This document shows positions 15,166-26,466 of a stretch of DNA of 64,000 nucleotides, one piece after another (position 1 is the stretch's first letter; each line of letters opens with the position of its first letter). Made by a program: the position numbers and the translations under genes. The notes under the pieces are model-generated. The model made no database searches and had not been told where the DNA came from. It saw nothing but the letters and a program-made list of their open reading frames with translations. The stretch comes from Malus domestica (taxonomy: Eukaryota; Streptophyta; Magnoliopsida; Rosales; Rosaceae): NCBI RefSeq assembly GCF_042453785.1, contig NC_091673.1, forward strand, positions 6,276,001 through 6,340,000. The letters run 5' to 3'.

Positions 15166-15383
15166 GGACTTGGATTGTCTGCCCTACAATTTCTGTGCTT
15201 TCTCGTGCCCTTCTGTTTTTGTGATCACGGTTAAGCCACGTCAACATTTTATATTACTATTTCTTTTTGTTTTATTATTTTTATAAAAAATAATATAAAA
15301 CATTAACGTGGCTTAACCGTGACCACACAAAACAGAAGGGCACGGGAATGGCACCTAAATGGGAGGGCAGACAATCCAAGTCC
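15166..15383. mobile_element. Mutator-type fold-back MITE
   Basis: A 218-bp element whose two halves are near-perfect inverted repeats: the left end GGACTTGGATTGTCTGCCCT is mirrored at the right end, and most of each arm pairs around an AT-rich centre near 15280. It is bounded by a perfect 9-bp duplication, GTCGCCACC (15157-15165 and 15384-15392). Long terminal inverted repeats with 9-bp duplications are the Mutator-like hallmark. It lies about 230 bp beyond the ARF1 leader exon, in promoter territory. Confidence 0.85.
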
Positions 15384-15399
15384 GTCGCCACCATCACCA

Positions 15400-16050
15400 A
15401 CAGATGTTATTCAGTACTATGATTTGTTAGTATTTTTTTATGTCTAATATATATCGGATGGTTTGTGCGGCTACAAATCTAACAGTTAAATACATTTCGC
15501 TACAACATACACTTGTGTATGCTAGAAAATCCCTCTTGATAGATCGCTTGATAGATCGTTACCGTCTTTCACCTTGTGTGCCTTTGTATCTAAACAAAGT
15601 AATAACTAATAAATAATTAATTATCGGACATTAAAGTGATTTATTGTATGAAGAAGAAACATGCAATTTATATTTCTGATCTACAAGTCCCACAAGTTAT
15701 TCGCTTTTTTCTGCGAAGGTGAAAGAAAATAAATGTAATTTATAATTTTATTTACATAAATATATGCACAATAATATGGGCTGCCTCTTTTAATTTGCAT
15801 CCCATGCTCCCTGGGAGCAATCCACTGTTTCTTCAAGCATATGCCCCCCTTCATCTTATTTATCTCAGATCTGAACCTGTAGATAAAAAATAATGAAATG
15901 CAATAATTCAAGATCTGAAAACATAATCCAACTCCAGCCTCATGACCAATTTTTCCACACACGTTAAGATAAGATGAACTTTTATGCAGAAAGTGCAAAA
16001 CTGCAAACAAAAACGAGGGACGTGGAAATTACCGATGACCCCAACTTGTT
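15400..16050. other. Intergenic DNA between ARF1 promoter and VPS34 3' end
   Basis: No gene seen. The right part should contain the VPS34 3' UTR on the minus strand. Confidence 0.4.
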
Positions 16051-16057
16051 TCAGGGA

Positions 16058-16959
16058 TCAGCGCCAGTATTGAGCCCACCGATGAATGGTCTCAACCATT
16101 TGAGGAAACAATGCGCTGACACTCTCATTGATTAAGTCCTGGAAGAAATGTATGCAAGCTTCATCGTCCAAGTCCAACCGGAACTTCTCCTGGAGCTATA
16201 CATATCAAAAAGTCGCCATCAAAACAAACACTAGATTTACAGTCACAATGATTATAATTGCAAAAGAAGTCACCTTGAGGATGCCTTTTTCAGGATCTGA
16301 AGCTATGTCAGGAATGTTGGAACCCGCCATTAGGTGAAACAGGTTCAAGATTAGGTTACTGGATTTCCTAATAATGTTGTATGCTTCGCAACAGTAGGAT
16401 TTGAACCTTGTATAGTACTGGCTGCACAAGTAATATAATTAATCAACCTTGTGTATTCCGGTATGCTAATCTTGCACCCATTATGCTATGGATTTCATGC
16501 CATAAATCTTATGCAACCCCATCTAGCAAACATGATGAAAATAAAAGCAACACAGAGAAAAAAATTAATCATTAAGTACCTTTCAGCTCCACCCATAGCC
16601 TCAACCATTTCTTTGCAAAGCTTCATTGGCGGTGGAAACGGCTTTGGATCACGACCCAGAATGAAGCCAAAATCAACATGGAAAAGACGTCCATCATCCA
16701 CAAGGAGAAGGTTATCAAGATGCCTACAGAGGACAATTTAATGCTTTAAAATATGCATTTCTGTACCTCATAAGCAGAACATCAGTCGTGCAGATAGAAT
16801 ACTGTGTCAGGCCAAAACAAAAAAATGATTGACTGTGAATGGTTGACTATACTTATGGCATTGGTAGCTGTATAGAACTTGAGGAAAGAAAATGACCCTC
16901 ATTTCCAAAAACTTGAATGATGCTTATAACTTTTTTACTCCTTGTTTTGTCTTTCTTTT

Positions 16960-16996
<37 letters not shown>

Positions 16997-19900
16997 GTTC
17001 AAAGCATGTCATCATCTTCAAATCCTCACCTGTCTCCAATGCCCAGTATATATGTGATTACAGAATAGCCAGCACAGCTTTTTATAAATGTTTCCAGACA
17101 GGTAGCAGTAATACCAAACGGTCCATGCTCATCTGGATGAAATTTCTGCAGGTAGCTTGTAATGCTTCTATGCTCTGAGAGAATCTGGAAAAGAAAACAT
17201 TTTACCATATATCATAAGTTTAACAGTCTAAAATCAAGATACAACAAACCAAGGTCATCAATTAATGTAAGCATTGAGATGACATCACTATCTGTCAGGA
17301 ACCTTTAAAGGATTTAATACCTGTGCTAATGAGCGGGATGGTATGAATTCTAGCATTCCTTCATCTTGCCCAGTCGCAAGAACTCTATAAGGAGTTAAGT
17401 GCAGATCAAGATTTTCCAATTTCAGCAATCGATCCATGAGATATACCATTTGAACAACCTACAGGAAGCACAGATCCACTTAATCAGAGCTCTCAAGTGT
17501 GTGCATGCCACAGCCACAAGGGTCTGTGAAGGAGAATACTTACTAATTGGTCTTGGCGGATATCATCCCCCTTCTTAAAGATAATTTTGCAACTTCCCCC
17601 ATTTGCTGCTCGGAAAGTCAAACGCAAGGGATGCAGTGCACTTTTGAATATTGATGACTCAGATGGCACGATCCCTGTGATGAGGACTCCTGGAGCCAGT
17701 GGTGATCTTATTGGCTAGAAACATCACAGACCAACATAGTCAACACACAAAGATACAATTGGTGAGGCTATAGGAATTGGTAGTTTAATAGATAATAAGA
17801 TCAGTAGACAAGGAACTTCAACCAAAGTATTACCTCTTCAAAATACGTAAGTTCACTAAGAAGACCAGAAAGCAGTTGTCTAAGCTTTTCAATCTTCTTC
17901 TGGGTATTGCCACGTACATTTCTTACATCTCTCATTATTGAACACAACTGTGCAGTCAATTCTGTCTGGCGCACCAAACTTTGCCACAGTTTAAATCCAT
18001 CTTCATCTCCTTGCACACCAGCTGGCAACTGATATAAAAATTTGGATAAGGTTTATTTCCATTCTGGCTCCAGCCAATGAAAAACTAGGAAAGGCATTAT
18101 CATATTGACCAAACAGATAGGTAATCCCAATAGCTACATTTGATGGTTGGAGAATCTACATAAATGTTTATGCTATTCTAAGGATCCAGATTCATACCAA
18201 ATCAAAACAGACAACACAAACGACCACATCACGGTAGTTTATGAACTCTCACCTTCATCATATTCTCTTCCAGAATTTCATAGGTACAGTAAAACCGTTT
18301 GGCATATGCTGGATCATGAAGTTCTACAGCAACATACCAGCGTAGAAAGCTAGCCAACTCAATGTTTCGTAATGCTGTCAGATCAAAAGTATCATCAGGA
18401 TGCCTTTAAAACCTAGATACTGTGAAGAACTGAAGTGTAGCCTTGCACATCCATGCACACATCCCAAAGAAAAACATTAAAAGTAGCATGAGGGTATGTG
18501 CATGTGCACGAACAGCATACAGATGTGAAGATAGCATCTGACCACATACCACGTTGCACAAGGAAATGAGAAAGGCGAGATTTATCAGAGCGCTCAAATC
18601 GAAGAGCCTGAACCAGTTGAAGTAAGTAACACTGGAGCTCTTCATCGTCAGCTCTTTCAAGAACACTGACAGCATATGCACGAACCTGGTAGGAGGTATT
18701 AAAGTTGGGCATTAGTCAGTTTCAAATTAAATGTGTAAAAGATTTTAAATAAATCAATGATGGAGTGCTATATGCATCACTGCATAACACACTTTTCATC
18801 TCCCAGATCAACAGAGTTACTCTTATCTAGGACATCGTATCCCATTGCTCAGCATGACAAAGAAAGCATGGAATTTGTAGGTTGTACTTATACAACAGAT
18901 GCAAGATGCAATTCCCTCTTTTCTTCATGTTCTTATTCTTATATTCGGCCTAATCAGTAATCAGCTACCATGGGTTTGGAAGGAGCACAATGGCAGAAAA
19001 ATTTATATGGTTAACTTCAAATCCTGGTGATTAGGATCTGAAACTATGTTTTAACAGGAGTACGAGGTTAAAAAAAAAGTCCTACAGGTAACAGTTGTAT
19101 GACAATAGAGAATAGGTAACAGCAGCTCAAGTGTTACAGACATGCCCACCTCTTCACTTTCAAAAACAGGAGATAGCAGCTCTAATGCGTCACAGACATC
19201 AATCATGCTCCATTTTCCCATCAGTTCTAATGCTTGTTTTGCTTCCTGCAAACAAATGAACATGGAATTCTTGAAAATCTAATCTATTTCTTATTCCTTA
19301 GTGATAAAGTTGCATAAACAAGAAAGAGCAAGCCAAGTACATGAATGAGAGATAGCATTCCAAATATAAAATCTGTTCCTTGTCAACTATAGAGATCAGC
19401 AACAGTCCGCACAAAAGTAACTTCTCATGTAAAAACTATATCAATGATTGATATTTTGGTATAACACTAAGCATATTGCCAAAAGTGCAATAATCCTAAT
19501 TGGGACGTGGATAGTCACATGTGAAGCTAATAGCTGGCCTGCAGCTTACTAGTGATGAATCAGAGTTGGACCGAAGTCCTAAGATCAGCTAAACAAGCTC
19601 CCTTTATATATAACCAATAGAATAAGCTGTAAATAAGAAGTATTAAAACAATTTTACCACAGGAGTTAAATAAAACTGCATGCAGTAGTAATATGGCACA
19701 TGAACTAATGGTTAAAGAGGAAAATGATGAGAAGGAAGAACAAAGAATGCAGACCTGAACATCACTCCATTCAACACATCTGAGGAACTTTGTGAGGGCC
19801 CTCTTCTCTGACATCAATGAGAAACGAAATTTCCAGAGGAGCTGCCTCTCATCGCCACTCAAAGTCCTTGTTGGTGGGTATTTCAAAATCCCCTGTATTG

Positions 19901-21790
19901 ACCTACAGGAAAAGGAAAACAATTATATACCTCCAGCTTACTTAATAAAAAAAATCAATCAGAAGAACATATAACAGTGATGTTGAAACAAAAGAATATG
20001 GCAAGTTGAGAAGACTGGTCCATCTATAATAAGACACTAACAAAATCCAATGGTAATTAAATCAACCATTACACAACAACTGATCCCAAGTGAGAAGTAT
20101 CTGCCTATATATAATTGGTACCATAAAAGTAGAACAGAATTCCAGCCAATTAATCAGCAACATGAGTTTGTATGAACGTAGTTGTGACAATAAAAAATAT
20201 GAAAACACCGTTATTCAACATATGAACCTTTAGAGTAAATTTCAAACTTACTTTCTCTCGTTGGAGCTTGGTTTGAGATCCCTGTCAATGATACCACGTG
20301 TTAAACTCCTAGCAAGTTTTAGTTGCTTGTGCTCTGATGGATTTATCTTTCCCACTTCTGGGTCCCAGACCGTGACAATTTCATTTGTTGAAGCTATTGG
20401 GGATGGTAATAAGAAATTTGTCCCTGATTCCTAGATTCCAATAAATAAAGGTTGGTGCTAGGCAAAATCATCATCCACAGAAAATAACAACTAAAAGCTA
20501 GTTACTTATTTCAAGATGTGATAACAATAAATCTTGAGTTTCAGCATAAAAGAAGAGTTTAAATAGCAATATAAGTATGCATTTGTGAAAAATAACACCA
20601 ACAAATTAAATATCAAAGTCTAACCAGATAGTTATAGCTAAATATCAGCCAACAGGTAACTTTGTCAACTTCAGATTAGTTGCAGACTGGGGTTACCTGG
20701 AAAACAACACGATGTTCGAAACTACAGAAATCGACAACCAGGTATAAATGCAAACTTCCATTTTTAGAGCTTTCACGTTCCTTTATTTTCTCCATAGCTT
20801 TAAAAGCCAGGCGATCCAGCCAATCAACACATTGGATCTGCCCCCTCTCATACCTATTCACTAGCTTCTCCAAGCGTTCCAACTCCCCGCGCTCATGCCT
20901 GGGGACCTACAAAAAAAATTAAACGAGGGATACATAAACAAAGCTAAACCAATTAAGGAAACTCAAGGAACAACGTTAAGGCCCCTATCTGTAACTGCTT
21001 AAAAAGAAACAATCAGAAACCTTTCCAGGAGTAGAAGTAGGAAACGACCCGTCTGCTACTTTTCCCTTCCAAAGCCTCAGCTTTTGCTTCCCAGTTTTGA
21101 GTTGCTTTTTGCTATTAAAAAGAAGAATTGTAGCACCACCAACCAACCCTTCATCCTTCCCACATGAAACATCCCAAACCTATAACTCCACCGAGAAAGA
21201 AGACATCGAAATCAATTGGAATCCTTAACTATTACTTTAATATACAAGGGATAGCAGAAAACCCAATTGTTTAAGATGTGAAGTGAAACAGGAAACATAC
21301 TGTCAAAGCGAGTTGTGAGTGACCGGTTAAGTCTCGGTATTTCGTACTCAGAGTAATGAGTTCGTTCCAACAAAATAATGGCCCTGAAGATTCCAATCTA
21401 GCAGAAGATACAAAAATTCAAAATCTATAGAAACAGCATTGAGGCAATTGAACTAAGGAGAAACCAGTGAAGGGGAAAAGAACCTTGTCCTAGTCGGAAG
21501 CCCAAACGGAGCACCATCAATGTACAATGCGCACTCCACATACAGCTCTGGCCTTCTTTCTTCTGTTGCGGAAGTGGGGTCAACGTCTGCGGTGCGTAAA
21601 AGAAATTGAATTGAAGAACGTTGATTGAGTAAAATAATTTCTCGGGAACCAAACGGAAAATCGAGAGAGAACAAGTACCGGAGCTAGGGGACTTGGGGGG
21701 AGGCAGGGCTCCTTCTAGCCGTTCGATCCGGAAGGTTACTGGGAGGTTGATGTCGCAGGACAAGAAGAAGCGGAACTCGTTCCCGCTCAT
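16058..21790 (-). CDS. VPS34: Class III phosphatidylinositol 3-kinase VPS34
   Basis: Phosphorylates phosphatidylinositol to PI3P, driving endosomal sorting and autophagy within the VPS15/ATG6 complex (family knowledge). I assembled 17 coding exons on the minus strand: 21790-21679, 21586-21484, 21397-21301, 21179-21021, 20906-20697, 20430-20252, 19902-19755, 19245-19150, 18685-18550, 18374-18253, 18028-17834, 17714-17544, 17458-17321, 17184-17030, 16723-16580, 16421-16274 and 16195-16058. All are GT-AG and in phase, giving about 816 residues, close to the plant family length. The order is an N-terminal C2 domain, a helical PIK accessory domain (about 290-480) and the lipid kinase domain. The catalytic loop DRHLDN falls at about 673-678 and the metal-binding HVDFGF at about 689-694. 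The C-terminus ends HRWAQYWR. This is the only PI3-kinase class plants have. A long GA run sits in the intron near 16962-16994. Confidence 0.97.
16962..16994 (+). repeat. GA microsatellite in a VPS34 intron
   Basis: About 16 uninterrupted GA units occur between coding exons 14 and 15 of VPS34, potentially polymorphic between alleles. Confidence 0.9.
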
Positions 21791-22192
21791 CGCTTCTAGG
21801 GTTTTAGGAGCTGTTCCTTCTCATAATTTAGGGTTTTGCGGTTGCGAATTGAGGGAGAAAATCGAATTCGAGTTGGGTGGAGGACGTGATTTTGAAGCAG
21901 AGTTTTCTGAATCGAGGTCGCGTGAGCAATGCGAACTCGGAGGAGTTTTTGCAGAGAGTACAGATTGGAGGAGGAACGTTGCCACGTCAGCTTGAAGCGG
22001 GCGGAGTTTTGGGTCGTTACTTTACTGGGCTTTCTTTTTAAAGTATGGTTCACTCCGAAGTTCATGCTCTCTTTTTTTCTTTTTCTTTTTCCTTATTTTG
22101 CATTATTTTTTTTATCTAATAATTAAAACTACAATTATTTTTTTTTGTCAAACGGTAGACTTTTTTAAATACGAATAGAAACGTTTACATCG

Positions 22193-22522
22193 CTAGAATA
22201 TTAAATAAAAACTCCAGACCAAAGCATCCCAACGAAAAGCATCTTCATGTGAGACAACATATGAGACCACAGCGTGAACAACGGCATTTCCATCCCGCTT
22301 AACAAATAAAAACCTCACCCTTCCTAATTGAGATACCAACAACCCAATATCATTAATAAAGCACTCCAAAGTAGCATCAACCGCATATTCCCCATTAAGC
22401 ATTCGAATGAGCATTTGAGAATCTGATTCAACCTCCACATCCTGACATCCCAACTCAATACGCACCAGCATCGCAGCACGTATTGCAACAGCTTCTGTCA
22501 TTACCGTTGTACTGAAGATCAA
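22193..22522 (-). pseudogene. RNase H-like fragment of a non-LTR retroelement or relative
   Basis: The minus-strand translation matches the plant RNase H-like (RVT_3-type) domain: EAVAIRAAMLVRIELG, then VEVESDSQMLIRMLNGE, then VRFLFVKRDGNAVVHAV and a final FRWDALVW. The conserved acidic and VESDS motifs are visible, but the N-terminal strand and any reverse transcriptase are missing. It lies in the 1.5 kb between VPS34 and naphthoyl-CoA synthase. It is most likely a relic of a LINE, or of the related stand-alone RNase H gene family common in plants. Confidence 0.6.
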
Positions 22523-22529
22523 AACTACA

Positions 22530-23350
22530 TATTAATAGAACACGGTTTGTCAACCAAAAACAAACATAATTACTACTATACCCTTTTAATACAAAACTAA
22601 AAGAAGATATTAGAAAAGAAAATAATGTGGGCATTAAAGTAATTTTGTACAAACAAGTTTTTACTTCTATTTTTCTAAAGCTCACATCTATGTCACTTTA
22701 TTACTACCCTTTCAACTCATTCACTCTCTTTCTCTTTCTCTCTTTTTCCTAACTGCCAACTCCTATTTTTCGAATGTCTGTCAATCTGTTAAAAACAAAT
22801 CACTTATTTCATAAAAAATTTAAAATACAAATATTTTAAAAATATATTTCTCAACGCAGAGTGTGTGACCTTTGCTAGTATATTATGATTGTTGTTTTGC
22901 TTTTGAGCTTTTTTTTGGGAATGCAAATAAAGTTAATAAACTCAAGCTATCAGAGAGTTATGTTCTCCCCCTTTTATTTTCATTTTCGTCAATAAACACA
23001 CAATTAAAAAAATTAGAAAGTATAAAATTTATTTTCTTTACTGATAAATCAAACATAGTAGATAAATGTATAAGGCTAGCTAGCATTCGAATCACCCAAA
23101 AATAAAACTGCAAGAGTAGTTCAAAATATCACCATAAAAACAGACTAAATGAGCAAGAGATTTGAACAAATTACTTTTCCGGAGCCCGAAAACCTAGTCA
23201 AACTCTACGTGAAAGGAGGCTTCTTATTAGATGACAAAGCAACTTACAAGTGAAATCAGCCATAAATCTATTCTCCTCTCCAACAACGTCTGAACTTCAA
23301 AACCAAACCATTTATCCGACAAGGGGTCCTAGTCTGCTGGGAAAGTGCTC
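22530..23350. other. AT-rich intergenic DNA
   Basis: No gene seen. The right end should carry the 3' UTR of the minus-strand naphthoyl-CoA synthase gene. Confidence 0.4.
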
Positions 23351-23354
23351 AGCA

Positions 23355-25459
23355 TTAAGGTCTCCTGGGAAACTTTGAGAAATCTGGACGTCTGCGCTGC
23401 ATATAAGCCGTCTTCCCCTCGTTACCTTCCTCAGTGCCATAGAATAAGAGCGTGGCATCTCCAGCAAGTTGCTGCATTGGAAACATCGGTTAAGTAGTTA
23501 GCACATACGTATATGAATAAGACCGTGGCATCTCTAGAAATATGGTTGCTAACCCAAGGTACCTGCAGTCCAGCATGACCGTCGTCAACTGCATTAAGAG
23601 CAGACTTCAGCACCCGAAGCGCGGTTGGGCTGTTTCTTAGCATTTCTCGACACCATTTAACCGTTTCTTGCTCTAAAGTCTCCAGCTGGATAACCGAATA
23701 AAACAGTGAAAATGCTATCTTCTGCAAACTTTTAGTGATATAAGGCTAATTAATTTTCAAGGAAAATGTAATTTGTATTCAATTCATAGGCCATCCGATG
23801 AGATTTGTGTCGCATTGAGAGTGAACTTACTGGTACAACAGTGTTAACAAGTCCCATTTTCTCTGCTTCAGCAGCTGTGTAAAGCCTTGCCATAAACCAC
23901 ATTTCTCGTGCTTTTTTAGGCCCGACCTGACTGACCAAAACCATTCATTACACATACTAAGTTAGAGCAATATGAAGCAAGTATTTGCATAACACAAGTC
24001 AGACTTGAAACAATTCCTACCAAACGGGACATGATGGAACTCCCATAACCAGCGTCAAAGCTTCCAACCTGCAAATGTACAAGTTGCAAGGTTTCTGCAT
24101 GTTAGCATGCTGCTCTCACCCATTCTTAGATTGAAGATGAAACGAAGATGAATGATTGACGGTGATTAAAAATCAAGTTCGAAAAGTTTAACCAGAATCA
24201 AGGTATATGACATGAGCACCTTAGGACCGGTCTGACCAAAAATAGCATTGTCTGCTGCAATGGTTAGATCACAGACCATGTGCAATACATGTCCTCCCCC
24301 AACAGCATAACCAGCCACCTGATAAACCATTTAACATGAACAACAGTTAGGAATGAGATCATACATTCCCTTATTTAGGGTGGTGGTAAAGCTTTCAACA
24401 ACCAGAAACGTTTAAGTTTCGCAGCTCTCCAACTGTCCAACACCAAAGGCCTAAAGATGTTGAGAAGGGCATACCATGGCTATTACTGGCTTTGGAAGAC
24501 GTCGAATCTGGACCTGAACATACCAATTTGAGATGATTTATATACCAGTCAGTAAGAACATTTATGTTACAGAATCGTATAAAGATATAAGCATCAATGT
24601 ATATATATACCTGCAAATCTAACACATTAAGACGGCCAAAATCATCGTAATCAGAATAACCATCTTTTCCTCTCAAGGCCTGATCACCGCCACTGCAGAA
24701 TGCTTTGGTTCCCTAAAAACACCAAATTCGCTGCAGATTAGTATGTTTCAATTCCCTCTTAATATTTTCTTATAGCTCAACTATCCGATTCAAAGTACTT
24801 GCTAATCAGTAATTTTTCGTTACAAATGTAACATTTTGTTGTTAAAAGTTGATTTCGTGCATTCCAGGTGACAGAAATAATGGAAATTTGTGACGGAGCT
24901 AAATTAATGTTAGGATATTGGCACGAATCAAAACCAAATTGAAAGTTCGGAGTGCAAAGCGAAAGAGGGAAAGGACGTACCTTCCCGGTAAGAATGACGA
25001 CGCCTATGGAGCCGTCGTCCCTGGCATCATTAAACGCGCGAATCAGCTCCTTCACAGTCTGCGGCCGGAACGCATTTCTTCTATCCGGTCTATTAATCGT
25101 AACCTAAGCACAAAAATCAATAGATTTAGACACATCAAATCGCATTGATCTCTCAGTAATTAGGATTCATTAATCAAAACCAGCCTGAGGAGCCTGACCT
25201 TTGCAATGGCTTCGCCGACGGCTTTCTCGTATATAATATCAGTGAATTCATCGCCGGAAACGTCGCGAGCATTTTCCCAAATAACTCGGTGAGTCGAGAC
25301 CTCGCCGTGGGTGCGGTGGTAGCTGTCGTTCATGGAGGCGTTGGAGAGAGAAATTGCGGCGGAGCCGGGAGATAAATGGGCCGGAATGAGGTGGTTGGCG
25401 ATGGAGGCCACCCTCCTAGTCGCGGTGGTCATGACGTCCTTCTCTAGGCCTTCTGCCAT
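23355..25459 (-). CDS. MENB: 1,4-dihydroxy-2-naphthoyl-CoA synthase, peroxisomal
   Basis: Closes the naphthoquinone ring, turning o-succinylbenzoyl-CoA into dihydroxynaphthoyl-CoA on the way to phylloquinone, in plant peroxisomes (family knowledge). Nine coding exons on the minus strand: 25459-25199, 25103-24981, 24712-24611, 24513-24475, 24318-24220, 24068-24021, 23926-23831, 23685-23563 and 23471-23355; all phases close, giving 335 residues. Crotonase-fold motifs are clear: [16 protein letters not shown] at 134-139, the oxyanion-hole VGGGHVLH at 181-188, and SFDAGYGSS with Asp213. The N-terminus carries a textbook PTS2 nonapeptide, RVASIANHL at 16-24, which supports peroxisomal import. The C-terminus, [10 protein letters not shown], is family-typical. 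The start is the first ATG and precedes the PTS2 by 15 residues. Confidence 0.96.
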
Positions 25460-26460
25460 TGAAGGAGAACTGGATAAGGATCAAAGCTTCGGACTTTGGA
25501 GGTTAAAGATGAGACATTTGGATTGGATAAGATATGGCGCGAACAGCGAAACGGTGCGTTTCTTCAATTTCTCATGCGGCGTCGTTTTTGGCGCCAAGCC
25601 CCTAGAGGTGAAATTGCCGTTGCAATTCGCAAGCATGTTGTGCGCATTCAGGATTTCAGTTTGCAGAAATCAAATCAGAATCCAAGGAAAGGACGAAAAC
25701 GGTGCGTTTCCAGACTTCTTTTGATAGATTTCTTTGCATTTCATATGATTTATCAAATTGTAAGATTGTACTGATTGGATTTCATGCTTTAATCTGCTGG
25801 TTATTAAATGAACTGTTAATTAATCTTCTTATTTTGTGCTATCTGTAGTATGTGTCTTGAATACTGATCTGGATTTCAATTTCAATCCCTAATCTGTTAG
25901 AAATTCTGATGCCCGAGATATCTCTTGTGTCTACAACACTACTACAGGAAACTGAGAGATACAAGTGATGGTGTTGTACAAGGGGATGTATCTTGATCCC
26001 GAAGGACTAACATGAAACAAGTATCATGCGGAAAAGTTAAAACACCTGACGACGTGTGATAGATTAGGGATCCCAAATTGGCGAAGCATATGTTTCATGT
26101 AAGTCTCTCTTGTTAATTGTTTAGCCATTTGCTTATGTTGCTTGTACTTTTTTCATTACACAATGTTGAATTTGCTTGCTTTTGAAGCTGTGGAGTCACT
26201 AGAACGTAGACAATTCATGGAAGTTCTGTAATTATGTAATCTTGTATAACAGCAGGATATAAACGTAAGCCTCTAACAAAGATGACGAAGAATTCCTGTA
26301 AAACTAGGACTGCCAAATTATACACACACTATACCAATTACCAATTACCAATTACCAAATACGTTGATGGTGCGAAAGGGGTCAGGAAATCTTGCAGACC
26401 ACACAAAGTGAATACACCATCATCATCAGATATACATATATAGATATATACTTAGTACTA
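25460..26460. other. Intergenic DNA: MENB promoter and polygalacturonase 3' flank
   Basis: Plus-strand frames at 25332-25774 overlap the first exon and leader of MENB and have no family signature. No separate gene is supported. Confidence 0.4.
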
Positions 26461-26466
26461 AAAATC

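Noticed and set aside
14844-15286. Plus-strand frames over the ARF1 promoter
   Set aside because: They translate the leader exon, promoter and MITE; no protein family is evident.
18375-18405. Alternative VPS34 exon 10 acceptors at CTAG or AAAG upstream
   Set aside because: Both break the frame; only ACAG|CATTACG joins in phase and gives the conserved [12 protein letters not shown].
25332-25774. Plus-strand frames opposite the MENB first exon
   Set aside because: Two overlapping frames with no recognisable domain; most likely shadow frames.
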